Source: Plasmodiophora brassicae (taxonomy: Eukaryota > Endomyxa > Phytomyxea > Plasmodiophorida > Plasmodiophoridae). Taken from it: DNA of 64,000 nucleotides. The stretch is taken from contig JASFAU010000016.1 of NCBI GenBank assembly GCA_039704465.1, positions 496,001 to 560,000 on the forward strand, read 5' to 3'. A program made the position numbers and the translations under genes. This document shows positions 50,080 to 59,816 of the stretch, in pieces (within the stretch, counting starts at the first letter, position 1; each line of letters starts with the position of its first letter). Under the pieces are notes generated by a model, which saw only the letters and a list, made by a program, of their open reading frames with translations, was not told the DNA's origin and ran no database searches.

Positions 50080-51686
50080 TCAGAGACGACTGGGAACTGA
50101 GCCGGTGCCGTTCACCGCCTTCGCTAAGGCCGCTGCCAACCGGTCGATCGCCCAGGAAGGCACACGCCGGTGTACAGGCAGGTAGATGACGCTCCGCATG
50201 AGAGCCTGAGCCTGTTCAGGCTCAGGCACCTTGCCCTTCAGCTCGTCGGGAACAGGAATGCATGCCAGTTGTGTCGTCGATACGGACGCATCGACGCCCA
50301 TGGCGGACAGCCTCTGCATGATGCCGTCTCGAGCGCTTTCGTCAACGCAGACAGGGAACAGCCAATAGTTACGGGTGGCGGCCGCGTGTCCAGGAACAGT
50401 GATGCCCGATGGGAGGCTGTCGACCAGCTGGTCACCTCGAAGCTGTACCGACCACATCGTTAACCAGGGACGGACATCGGGTGGACCAAGAACAGCAGAC
50501 GCCACCTTGGCGATCGCCATCGCACGGTAATCGAGCTTCCGCAGACGATCGTCCAACGTGGCCAACAGTGCCGCTGACGGCTGGTGTCTTAGGCCCGTCA
50601 TCAACGCGTTCGGGAACCCTCGAAGCATTTGGACAACGATTGCTGTGGACGGCACAGGTCGGGCATCAGCCCTGCCTACGATGACGATGGACAGCGCCAA
50701 CTAACCTTTGTGGTCGTACCCGAGAGAATTGCTTATCGCAATGCCAGGGCCAGTTATCATCGGGCAGTTCAGAGCGGCTGATACCCCTACGTAGGACGGC
50801 GGCAGACGTGAGCAGATGCGCCAGATGGAGACGAACGCACACGTGATTGGGCGGACCTGCCATCTTGCCCGCCTTCTGGGCATACGCGGACGACGACTGG
50901 ACCGGGTACGTGGCGTGCTGGGCGCGCATCTTCGCCAGGACGTCCCGTCTGCGTACGATGCCGACCCCGCCGCCGAACGCCGTCGATATCTATCCAGCGA
51001 TGTCAGTCCCCTGCCGAGCGACCGCTGCCGACGGGGCGATGCCTTGATGGAGCCGAACGAGAACAGGACGAGGTCGGACCCGGGATGGCCCCGGAACGCC
51101 AGGCCGTCGAACGATTCCGCACAGTCCTCGATGAGGGGAACGCCCCGAGCGCGGGTCATGGCGACAATTCGGTCCAGAGGGTTCCGCCGCCCGTAAACAT
51201 GGGCCACGATGAACGCCACGACCTTCTCCAATTGCAGCAAGGCCTCCAGCTGCTTCAGGTCCGGTAGCAGCGTGTCCATATTGAGCTGACGTCGAACGGT
51301 AATGAGCCAACGCAACGATAACGTGAACCGTACGAGCGTACGTCGACGGGAACGGGTATCAGGTCGTGGGCGGCGAGAACGCGGGACATGTCAGGGATGT
51401 TAATAGCGGACATGAGAACGTAGGATCCTTTCGGGAAGGCGTTCGCATGGAGGTACAGGTCCAGGCACGACCGCACCGACAGGCAGGCGATCGCCTGATC
51501 CGACCCGCCAAAGTGCCGCTCGACCCGTTCCGCCAGGATCGCTTCATCGCCGCCCGGGTGCCGGATCGCGTTCGCCGCCGAATGCAGCAGGTCGCCGGCC
51601 GTCGCGTCGATATGCAACGAGGCGTACGGGAACACGCGCGTCAGGCGCGACGCGACCACATGGTCCAACCCTAGGCCGCGTGCCAT
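50080..51686 (-). CDS. DegT/DnrJ/EryC1/StrS-type aminotransferase
   Basis: From ATG 51686: MARGLGLDHVVASRLTRVFP, SYVLMSAINIPDMSRVLAAH then DLIPVPVDV; next exon LEALLQLEKVVAFIVAHVYG, RRNPLDRIVAMTRARGVPLI then EDCAESFDGLAFRGHPGSDL and VLFSFGSIK; next a block with VRRRDVLAKMRAQHATYPVQ; last exon TRNYWLFPVCVDESARDGIM, SVIYLPVHRRVPSWAID to the TGA at 50080. EDCAESF-G, SFGSIK (PLP lysine) and Y-LFPV...R.....L...G fit this sugar/aminocyclitol aminotransferase family, which is common in bacteria and rare in eukaryotes. At least four exons, so it is domesticated. The substrate is unknown. Some exon junctions are approximate. Confidence 0.7.
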
Positions 51687-52064
51687 CGCGTGACGACAAC
51701 CGTCGACGGAACCGTCACGGACTCCGCGACGTCGACGTGCAGGTCGGTGCCGCCCGCACCAGGCAGCAGCGGCAGCAGCCCCCAGCTTCAGGCAACCATT
51801 GGTCCGCAAAGGGCAAGCCCCTGTTTGCACGCGAGACACCCGAAGCAGTATGTTGAGGGCATGTCGCTGGGTTGGACGGGCGGCGGACCGCGTCGAGCGG
51901 CACTTTGCCGGGTCGGATCCGGCGATCATCATGCGCCTGTCGGTGCGGTCATGCCCGGACCTGCGACCTGTAGGGGAACTCTGCAACGCACCATACTCCC
52001 TCACTGTACAGCATCATTTGCTTCGTGTCCAACGCACGGAGTTGTATAATGTCTGGCGTCTTCC

Positions 52065-52706
52065 TTATTCGTCGGCGCCCAGCGACGTTCGGCGGCGTTG
52101 CAGAGCGCGTGCCAGTTCGTCTCGGAAGTTGCCCGGCGTCGCCCCGGCCGCCGGCTGTTTCGCTGGCAGAGGTTTGAACGTGTGCGACCCGGCGCAGGCG
52201 TTGCTTGCGTCGGCACAGCTGTTGGCGGATGAGCGGCGGCGATTCACTGCGGCTTGCAATTCCTCGAGCAACGTGCTGCTCCCCTTGGCGATTGGTGTCG
52301 TACGCGCTGGAGCTGGTCCCTGCTGTCCCACTTGTGCTGGAGGACGACGTGGCACAGCGGGCGCCTGAGGTGGTGCCGTCGGTGGTACGGGTACAGCAGG
52401 CGCAGGGGGCGCCGGCGGTGGTAGGCGTACTGCAGGCGCAGGGGGCGCTGGTGGTGGTGCGGGTACAGCAGGGGCAGGGGGCGCCGGTTTGACGGTTGGC
52501 ACAGCTGGTGCCAGGGGCGCGACGGTCGACGACGCGACGACACGCGGTGACGGGCGGTGTCGTCGACGCCAGCCTATGAGGCGCACGTGGCAACAGTCAG
52601 CAGGAGCAGCGCCACCTGGTGCACACTGTTCCCCCGTACATTCCATGAGCTCGCGGATCGCGAGTCCCGCCACGAAGCCCAGCGCTCCAGCCTTGATCGC
52701 GTGCAT
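52065..52706 (-). CDS. Proline-rich protein with two WH2-like motifs, copy 1
   Basis: Single exon, 213 residues. MHAIKAGALGFVAGLAIREL is a short hydrophobic N-terminus, followed by a Cys-rich patch (CTGEQC, ADCCHV), a basic patch (GWRRRHRPSPR) and about 75 residues of Pro/Ala repeats (PAPPAPAVP). Two similar motifs follow, STLLEELQAAVNRRRSS and GNFRDELARALQRRRTS, each with the L..(E/I)L......R pattern of actin-binding WH2 motifs. A WASP/WIP-like actin role is inference. Copy 2 is at 55066-55704. Confidence 0.6.
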   Translation of the reverse strand: MHAIKAGALGFVAGLAIRELMECTGEQCAPGGAAPADCCHVRLIGWRRRHRPSPRVVASSTVAPLAPAVPTVKPAPPAPAVPAPPPAPPAPAVRLPPPAPPAPAVPVPPTAPPQAPAVPRRPPAQVGQQGPAPARTTPIAKGSSTLLEELQAAVNRRRSSANSCADASNACAGSHTFKPLPAKQPAAGATPGNFRDELARALQRRRTSLGADE

Positions 52707-52984
52707 CTTGTTGCGTCCGGTCGACGACCACTATCGAAATAACGTTGCGTCGGGGTGACAGGCAGCCCCCGTCGGCCGAACGGAACAAGGAACGAGATTC
52801 CTGAACGCCCCCTTACGCTACCTGGACCGCCTCGCCCGATCCCACATTCTGGCGGACGGAACGACATTCATGCCCGATTGCTGGGGTTGCCAGCGCTGCC
52901 CATCAGGAAGAGGCGGCCAGGTGGTGAACGCGAACGGGGATGCCTTGTGCCCAGTCTGTGCTAATAGGTCATGAAATGACGGGT

Positions 52985-53230
52985 GACTATAACACGAGGA
53001 TGTGCAGGCGAACAACGCCTTCGCAGGGGGCTTACGAGCGATGGGGCAGGGAAGCGCCATGCGTCCAACGCGGGCATTGGCGTGGAGCCAGCTGACCGAC
53101 GTACTGACCCGATTCGCCATCCAGTCCCATTCTCGCTATCCGGACTCGGACGTGTCCAAATCCGAAATGACGTCGAGACGGCAGGCGGCATTCGACGTTC
53201 GACTGCTGGGGAAGACTGATCCGCGTAATA
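52985..53230 (-). pseudogene. Decayed copy of the CNB-gene 5' exon
   Basis: The DNA matches 49780-49990, but the reading frame is lost: the parental ALTHGASLPDLSQAACED coding stretch has indels here. Confidence 0.6.
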
Positions 53231-53576
53231 CGTCCTGCAGGCGCGGTTCCTGTACCGCGAGGTCATCATGGGGCGCCCGGTGTACGGCACCACCGGCAGA
53301 CGAACAAACCATGAGACCGACGCCGCGTTGACCAACGTATCGACGGACAAGGTCAAACGGGCAGACGCCGTCCTGTCTACGACGTCTGCCAGATCCAACG
53401 CATGCGCGACACAGGGGCACGGAATGGATCAGCGCCGCGACCAGCTGGGTCCGAGGCGACGATCGAGACAGGGCCAGCGTAATTCACACTGGACGGGTAT
53501 ACAGCACAGATGATCGCCAGGTCCACCCTGACATGCGCCTATGCTTCATCCGTCAGACGGTGATAATCCGCTCAGG

Positions 53577-53990
53577 TCAGAGAGGGTTCGGCAGCTCGAC
53601 TCGGCCGGCATTGGCGTTTCGGTCGTTGGTGTACGCAAAGGCCCGTTCGTCCACAGTCCTTGCACACGCGCATCTATCACGATTGTGCTGACAGATGGGG
53701 CCCCCTCGACACTGCTTGCACGTGGATCTCACTCGACGGTGCTGGCAGATGCTGCCCTCTCGACACCCCTGGCAGTTGGATCTTACTCGGCGGCATTGAC
53801 AGCTGTCGGTCCCTGGATGGATATTCCTTGCAAAGAGCCCTAACTCGGTTGACCATTGACCTCTGTCGTCCATGCAATGAACAGAAAGCGTGCTGACTGC
53901 AGATCCTGCACTGATATTTCCATTTCCCATGCTCACATGACCAACGGGGACGTCTACCACGACAATGCTCGCACAGCAATGGTTGCACCT
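53577..53990 (-). pseudogene. Cysteine/histidine zinc-ribbon-like repeat fragment
   Basis: Two minus-strand frames read LCEHCRGRRPRWSCEHGKWK then YQCRIC, and SCQCRRVRSNCQGCREGSIC then QHRRVRSTCKQC with GGPICQHNRDRCAC. The unit C(E/Q)H.R.R..C..C.G is a repeated zinc-binding pattern known from algal, oomycete and giant-virus proteins. A frame change near 53850 separates the parts. It appears only in unit 2, or was lost from unit 1 apart from a short flank. Confidence 0.5.
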
Positions 53991-54039
53991 GACCTCCGGG
54001 CATGGTGGCAGGCTCTTCAGTGGTAACTGAAGTCGTCCG

Positions 54040-54784
54040 TCGCATCGATCGGCGGCAACTTGCTGTCATCGGGCAGTTCAGAACGGCTAATATGCCTACG
54101 ACGACGGCATACGTCAGCGCATTTGCCAGGCAGAGACGGTTGCAAACCTTACTGGACGGGCCTGCCACCTTGCCCGCTTTCTGGGCATACGCTAACGATG
54201 ACTGGACCGGGTACGTAGCATGCTGGGCGCGCATCTTCGCACGATGCCCCGGAACGCCAGGCCATCAAACGATTCCACACAGTCCTCGATGACGGGAATG
54301 CCCCGAGCTCAGTGTCGTTGCGAGAATTCGATCCGGTGGATTCCACCACCCGTAAATAGTTGTCACAATGGCGTCATGACCTTCTCCAATTGGAGCAAGG
54401 CCTCTAGCTGCTTCAGGTCCGGTCGCAGTGTGCCCATACTAATCTGAGTTCGAACGCCAATGAGCGAATGCAACGATAACGTGAACCGTAAGAGCATACG
54501 TCGACGGGAACGGGTATCAGGTCGTGAGCGGCGAGGACGCGGGGCATGTCAGGGATGCTGATAGCGGACATGAGGACGTAGAATGCTTTCGGAGACGAGT
54601 TCACATGGAGGTACATGTCCAGCATGGCCGCATCGGACAGGCAACGCGGTCGCCTGATCCGATGAGAACCCACGGGACCGAACGACTGGAAATCGAAACG
54701 TGTTGCTCGATAGCCATACAGAGAGCCAGGGCGCGCGGTCTTACCGAAACGTCGACAGCCAGCAGCTATGGTGACCCGATCCAT
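54040..54784 (-). pseudogene. Decayed copy of the DegT-type aminotransferase
   Basis: Retains FYVLMSAISIPDMPRVLAAH then DLIPVPVDV (first exon) and KMRAQHATYPVQSSLAYAQK, but the EDCAESF-SFGSIK exon is truncated and frameshifted, the PLP lysine is gone and the entire C-terminal exon corresponding to 50080-50700 is deleted. It cannot be functional. Confidence 0.8.
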
Positions 54785-55065
54785 CTACTGCCAACATCCA
54801 GAAGCGTGACGTCAGCACCGGGGCGCAAACCACCTCGTGGTTTCACGTATGTACGGTTCGCGCGAAACGTGTCGGCAGAGACGTGGCCGAGCACGTCGAG
54901 CGGCACATTGCCGGGTCAGATCAGGCGATCATGCTCCTGTCGGTGCGGTCCTGCCTGGACCTGAGACCTGTAAGGGGAACTCTGCAACGCACCATACGCC
55001 CTCATCGCACAGCATCGTTTCGCTCATGTCCAACGTATGGAGTTGTATAATGTCTGGCGTCTTCC

Positions 55066-55704
55066 TTATTCGTCGGCGCCCAGCGACGTTCGGCGACGTT
55101 GCAGAGCGCGTGCCAGTTCGTCTCGGAAGTTGCCCGGCGTCGCCCCGGCCGCCGGCTGTTTCGCTGGCGGAGGTTTGAACGTGACCGACCCGGCGCAGGC
55201 GTTGCTTGCGGGGGCAGAGCTGTTGGTGGATGAGCGGCGGCGGTTCACTGCGGCTTGCAACTCGTCGAGCAACGTGCTCGCCTTGGCGATCGATGTCGTA
55301 CGCGGTTGAGCTGGCCCCTGCTGTTCCACTTGTGGAGGAGCACGACGTGGAACAGCGGGCGCCTGAGGTGGTGCCGCCGGTGGTGCTGGTACAGCAGGCG
55401 CAGGGGGCGCCGGCGGTGGTGCGGGTACTGCAGGCGCAGGGGGCGCTGGTGGTGGTGCGGGTACTGCAGGCGCAGGGGGCGCCGGTTTGACGGTTGGCAC
55501 AGCGGGTGCCAGGGGCGCGACGGTCGATGACGCGACGACACGCGGTGACGGGCGGTGTCGTCGACGCCAGCCTATGAGGCGCACGTGGCAACAGTCAGCA
55601 GGAGCAGCGCCACCTGGTGCACACTGTTCCCCCGTACATCCGATGAGCTCGCGGATCGCGAGTCCCGCCACGAAGCCCAGCGCTCCAGCCTTGATCGCGT
55701 GCAT
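55066..55704 (-). CDS. Proline-rich protein with two WH2-like motifs, copy 2
   Basis: 212 residues, nearly the same as copy 1 with the frame intact. Changes include ELMECTGE to ELIGCTGE, shifts in the Pro/Ala block length and STLLEELQ to STLLDELQ; both WH2-like motifs (LDELQAAVNRRRSS, RDELARALQRRRTS) are retained. Intact coding in both copies while neighbouring duplicated genes decayed suggests selection. Confidence 0.6.
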   Translation of the reverse strand: MHAIKAGALGFVAGLAIRELIGCTGEQCAPGGAAPADCCHVRLIGWRRRHRPSPRVVASSTVAPLAPAVPTVKPAPPAPAVPAPPPAPPAPAVPAPPPAPPAPAVPAPPAAPPQAPAVPRRAPPQVEQQGPAQPRTTSIAKASTLLDELQAAVNRRRSSTNSSAPASNACAGSVTFKPPPAKQPAAGATPGNFRDELARALQRRRTSLGADE

Positions 55705-55975
55705 CTTGTCGCTCTTCGTCGACGACCACTATCGAAATAACGTTGCGTTGGGGCGACAGGCACTCCCCGTCGGCCGATCGGCCGAACGGGAGACGGAACG
55801 AGATTCGTCAGCACCCTCTTACGTTACCCCGTACCGCCTCGCCGATCCCACGTTCTGGCCGACGCAACGAGATCCATGCCCGATTCCTGGGAACGCCAGC
55901 GCTGCCCATCCGCCAGGTTGGCCAGGTGATGACCGCGAGCCTAGTGGCTTTGTGCCCGATCTCTGCTAAATCATG

Positions 55976-56193
55976 CAATGATGGGGGCCCATACACACGA
56001 GGATGTGCAGGCGAACGGTCTGGGGGCCAGGACCATGGCAGTTCTGACGAAGAATGACCATCTAGAATTGTGTATAGAACTGTGCTCATGATTCGAGCGC
56101 CCTGATGGCAACAATCTCGGTAGGCGATATCCTTCTCATCTGTCGCTGCACGCGATTCACCATGACGAAGATAATGATCTGCGCACACAAAGG
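55976..56193. other. Intergenic
   Basis: Start of a third duplication unit (about 20-30 bp recognisable), then unique sequence. No gene seen. Confidence 0.4.
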
Positions 56194-56871
56194 TCAGCGT
56201 TCACGAATCGCACGACTGGGCACTCGTTGTCGCGTTCCGACCTCCATGACGGCGCCGATTGTGTTGAACGTGACGAACATGGCGTCCTTGTAGGCGAGGA
56301 CGTCCAAATAGACCCTGAGGGCAGCGTTCAACAGCAGGTAGACTTGGTAGACGATGAGGAGGTTGGCGCGGTAGTAGGTGGACCCGAGGTACCCGGCCAC
56401 CGGCAGGGCCATGGCGACCAGCAGGATCGGGATCGTCAGCGAGAAGATCAGCAGGAACACGCAGTCGATGATGGCGAAGATACGCACGGTCCGGGCGCCC
56501 TGCATGACCGCCTGCCCTTCGTCCGAGATGAACCCAGGGAAGTCCTGCGCGCCCGCATTGACGACTACCACCTCCGGCGGTGACGACACTCCAGTCTCGT
56601 CGGGCACCTGACGCGCCTGGCGCACGACCAGATGGACGACAACGTCGTCAGCAGCGATGCCAGCATCCCGCAGGGATTCCTGGTCGGCCAGTTCGCGCCC
56701 GGCGTGGATCAGGCGCTGCAGGTCGGCGGGGATCGACTCCTGGTCCTGGATCGCCGCCTTCAGCTGCGCGACGTCCCATCCCGGCTCGACTTTGTCGATC
56801 GTCAGCGTCTGCCCGGTGACGGAGCGCACCTTGAAGCGTATGGTGGCCGTCCCGCCCATGCTGTCGCCCAT
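56194..56871 (-). CDS. Ubiquitin-like domain membrane protein
   Basis: 225 residues. Residues 8-85 form a ubiquitin fold: FKVRSVTGQTLTIDKVEPGW, VAQLKAAIQDQESIPADLQR then LIHAGRELADQESLRDAGIA and VVVHLVVR. There is no C-terminal di-glycine for conjugation. A linker leads to three or four helices: VRIFAIIDCVFLLIFSLTIP, ILLVAMALPVAGYLG, LLIVYQVYLLLNAALRVYLD and FVTFNTIGAVME. The layout recalls membrane-anchored UBL proteins of the ER or Golgi that recruit proteasome or Cdc48. ATG 56871 and 56859 are both possible. The last residues after VGT may be misread intron. Confidence 0.7.
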   Translation of the reverse strand: MGDSMGGTATIRFKVRSVTGQTLTIDKVEPGWDVAQLKAAIQDQESIPADLQRLIHAGRELADQESLRDAGIAADDVVVHLVVRQARQVPDETGVSSPPEVVVVNAGAQDFPGFISDEGQAVMQGARTVRIFAIIDCVFLLIFSLTIPILLVAMALPVAGYLGSTYYRANLLIVYQVYLLLNAALRVYLDVLAYKDAMFVTFNTIGAVMEVGTRQRVPSRAIRER

Positions 56872-57359
56872 TTCGGCGCGGACGAAACACTGCGACGGCG
56901 CGCCGCCGACCCGCCGCCGCTAAATTATCGGTCTGCTGCGCCTGCGCCCCGCCGGTAGCCCGTTCCAGAAGGCGGCGCCGCCTCGCGATTCCAGAACAAC
57001 AGCGGCAACAGGGCGGCCACGTCAGTCACAGCCAGGCAAGCCCATCGACGAATGTGGGCGTGGGGGGCACCCGGCCTCCCCGTGACTCATCACGCCCTGC
57101 TGCCCTTCGGATGTGGCCGTCCGAATATGTAGGGCCGTTGGAGCGCGCGCGACGCGCCCGCAGAAAAGTGCACGGCGCGCCGGTCTGCAGCTCGGTGTGT
57201 GTGTTGGACTGTGGGGGGCGCACGCCGTCCAGTCGGCGCGTGTCTGCAGCTCCGGACCGACGACGCCGCGCAACGCCGTCGCGCGGCGTCACGGGGTAAC
57301 GGTGCGACGCGGCCCCCGCCAATGCAGTCCCGACTGCGGGCGCAGCTCGCCGTGGCGTC
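56872..57359. other. Divergent intergenic region
   Basis: Promoters of the UBL gene (minus) and PPR gene (plus). Open frames here lack motifs. Confidence 0.4.
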
Positions 57360-59816
57360 ATGGACGTCTGGCGCCGCCTCCAAGTAACCGCGCGCCGATC
57401 GGTGGCGTCCCGGGCGCATCATTCGACCGTTGCGGATCGCTCGGCGCCCGGGCGGTGTCAGGCGGTCGCGGAGAGGCCCACGATCCCGCTGGCGGTGGCC
57501 ACGTTGTCGCAGGAGACGGACGCCGATCGCGGATGGGACGTGTACCGACGCGCGCTGCCGGGCGCGGACACCCGACTGTTCCAGGCCATGATGTGGTTCT
57601 GCATGCGGCACGCGCCGGCGAAGGCCCCCGAGGTGATGCAGGCGGCGGCCGCATCCGGGATCCAGGATCGCCCGTTGCTGATCGCGTTCCTGGGCGCCTG
57701 TCGAGCCGCGTCGCCTCCGATGATGGCGGAGGCCCTGGCGGCGTACGCGTCGTACGGCCCCGGATGCGACGACCGCATCCTCTACGACGTCGCTGACATC
57801 TGCCGGCGGGCCGGCCGTCCCTGCGCCGCCCTATCGCTCGTCTCGGACGCCATCGACAAGAACGTCAGGATCGGACCCGGCCTCCTGTCCATGTTCGCGG
57901 CGTGCTGCGCGGCGGCCGGCGCCGAGTCCCCCGACGCCGCCGCCGCCGCCGCCGAGCAACTGCTCAACGTCGTCCGTTCGAACCTGGCCCCGCCGCCGGA
58001 CAAGCCGCCGTTCTTCGTCAACGTCGCCAAAGCCCTACTCACACATCGTCGCTTTGACTCGGCCGCGTCCGTCCTCACGTTGATGGAGGCGCACAACGTC
58101 CCGCCGGGGATCCAGATCTACACGCTGATCCTCGCCGGCCTCGCCAGGGCGAATCGCTCCCGTCAGGCGATGGCCGTGTTCCACGCCATGGTGCGGCGAG
58201 GCGTCCCCGTTGACGCGCCCGTGTTCACGTTGCTCGTCAACGCGTGCGGCCGGTGCCGGGACCTGGACGCGCTGCGGTCGCTGCATGCGCACGCGTACCA
58301 GCGGCCGGCTCTGCTGGACGACATTGGCGCCTGCTCGCTGATGTTCGCCTACGATCGTTGCTGGGCGCTGGACGCCGCCGAGCGGATCTTCCTGGAGCGG
58401 TGCGCCGTGTCGGCACCGACGACGGCGATGCTCCACGTGATGGTCGTGGCGTACCGACGCCATGGGCGCCTGAGTGTCGCCGTCGACACGTTCGAGCGCA
58501 TGAAGGCGTCCGGGGTGCCGATCCCCGACAGGACGCGCCAGAACATGCTGTGCGTGTATTCCAAGGCGGGCCTCGTTGACGAGGCGCTGGACCTGTTCCG
58601 GTCGGCGACGACGAACGTTGACACGTCCGCCTTCGTCATGCTGGTGCAGGCGTGCGCGCGGGATCGTCCCGCGCTCGCCGACCTGCACCGGCACGCCATG
58701 GAGCGGTCGCTGATGCGTCAGGACGACGTTCTGGTTGCGTTCGTGTCCGCGTACCAGCAGGCGGGCGACCTGCCCGCTATCCAGAACCTGCAGGCGTATG
58801 CGTCGGGGACGCTCTCCTGGCAGCACGATGCGGTTCGCAGCGCGTTCATCCTGGCGTACGCGTACTGCAGCAGTATCGACCTGGCCGAACGCGTGTTCGA
58901 CGACCGGCGCGCGTCCTGCCTGACGTCCATGGTCGCCGCGTACGCCCAGCACGGGCTCCTGCCGGAAGCCATGGGCGCCTTCCGCCAGATCACAGGGGCC
59001 GGGTTGCGGCCGAACACCAACGTGATCGGGCACCTCCTCCAAGCGTGCGCCCGTGCTGGCGCCCTGCACGAGGCAGCGGATCTCGTCTCGGCGCACGGTG
59101 CCCATTGGGCGCCGGGCCATGCCGTGCACGTCGTCGACCTGTACGGCAGGATCGGCGACCTGGACCACGCCGAGCGCCTCGCTGCCGACGACCTGCTGTC
59201 GCTGATGACCGTTCTCGCCGCTTGCCGATCGCACAAAGACGTGGCTCGTGCCGAACGCGTTCTGGGCCGGATCCGATCGACGGCGCTGTCGCCGGCGAAC
59301 GTGCTGGCGGCCGCCTACCGCATCATGTCGGACGTGTACGCGAGCGTTGGCCGTGCTGGCGATGTCGCCCAGCTGCACGACGAGATGCGGGCGAGGAACC
59401 TGACGGTTGTCCCCGGGAGGACCACGGTCGTCGTCGACGACCGCGCCGTGCACTTCCGGTCCGGCGACGACGCACACGACCCGAACCTTCGCGACGCCCA
59501 TCGACGTCTGATGAAGGACCTCGAAGCGCACGGGTACGCCACTGACCCGTGCACGGTCGTGTCCAGCGAATCGCCGCTGGACGCGCGACGATCCGTCCGC
59601 GGGCACAGCGAGAAGCTCGCGCTAGCGTTCGCGCTCAGCGCCCCTCTGCCGGCGGGCGCCCCGATCCGCCTGGCGAAAACCACACGGGTCTGCCCCGATT
59701 GCCACGACGCCGCCAAGCGCGTCTCCCAGATCTACGACCGCGACGTCTACCTGCGGGACGAACGACGGCATCACCGGTTCCGGGACGGCCAGTGCTCCTG
59801 TGGAGACGTCTGGTAG
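57360..59816 (+). CDS. DYW-type pentatricopeptide repeat (PPR) protein
   Basis: Intronless, 818 residues. MDVWRRLQVTARRSVASRAH is an Arg/Ser-rich presequence-like N-terminus. PPR repeats run through residues about 100-640: IQIYTLILAGLARANRSRQA, PVFTLLVNACGRCRDLD, TAMLHVMVVAYRRHGRLSVA, NMLCVYSKAGLVDEALDLF, CLTSMVAAYAQHGLLPEAMG and so on, with PLS-like length variation. The E region (MSDVYASVGRAGDVAQLHDE then MRARNLTVVPGRT) precedes a full DYW domain: VHFRSGDDAHDP, the zinc/catalytic GHSEKLALAF (HxE), CPDCH (CxxC) and terminal HHRFRDGQCSCGDVW (DYW replaced by DVW). DYW proteins deaminate specific C to U in organelle RNA. Abundant in land plants, scattered in protists. Confidence 0.93.
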   Translation: MDVWRRLQVTARRSVASRAHHSTVADRSAPGRCQAVAERPTIPLAVATLSQETDADRGWDVYRRALPGADTRLFQAMMWFCMRHAPAKAPEVMQAAAASGIQDRPLLIAFLGACRAASPPMMAEALAAYASYGPGCDDRILYDVADICRRAGRPCAALSLVSDAIDKNVRIGPGLLSMFAACCAAAGAESPDAAAAAAEQLLNVVRSNLAPPPDKPPFFVNVAKALLTHRRFDSAASVLTLMEAHNVPPGIQIYTLILAGLARANRSRQAMAVFHAMVRRGVPVDAPVFTLLVNACGRCRDLDALRSLHAHAYQRPALLDDIGACSLMFAYDRCWALDAAERIFLERCAVSAPTTAMLHVMVVAYRRHGRLSVAVDTFERMKASGVPIPDRTRQNMLCVYSKAGLVDEALDLFRSATTNVDTSAFVMLVQACARDRPALADLHRHAMERSLMRQDDVLVAFVSAYQQAGDLPAIQNLQAYASGTLSWQHDAVRSAFILAYAYCSSIDLAERVFDDRRASCLTSMVAAYAQHGLLPEAMGAFRQITGAGLRPNTNVIGHLLQACARAGALHEAADLVSAHGAHWAPGHAVHVVDLYGRIGDLDHAERLAADDLLSLMTVLAACRSHKDVARAERVLGRIRSTALSPANVLAAAYRIMSDVYASVGRAGDVAQLHDEMRARNLTVVPGRTTVVVDDRAVHFRSGDDAHDPNLRDAHRRLMKDLEAHGYATDPCTVVSSESPLDARRSVRGHSEKLALAFALSAPLPAGAPIRLAKTTRVCPDCHDAAKRVSQIYDRDVYLRDERRHHRFRDGQCSCGDVW

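Larger units (their letters stand above)
49780..52970. repeat. Tandem segmental duplication, unit 1
   Basis: The 5' exon of the CNB gene, the aminotransferase and the Pro-rich gene recur about 3.0 kb downstream. For example, ctgacccgattcgccatcca occurs near 49930 and 53105, and the Pro-rich gene at 52065-52706 recurs at 55066-55704. Confidence 0.85.
52975..55975. repeat. Tandem segmental duplication, unit 2
   Basis: It starts with cacgaggatgtgcaggcgaa, which recurs at about 55992, where a third unit seems to begin before similarity ends. Unit length is about 3.0 kb. It contains the decayed CNB exon, the Cys-His fragment, the decayed aminotransferase and the intact Pro-rich copy. Confidence 0.8.

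Noticed and set aside
58035..59606. 523-codon open frame antisense to the PPR gene
   Set aside because: Shadow of a high-GC coding region; no domain, while the plus strand has a full PPR-DYW protein.
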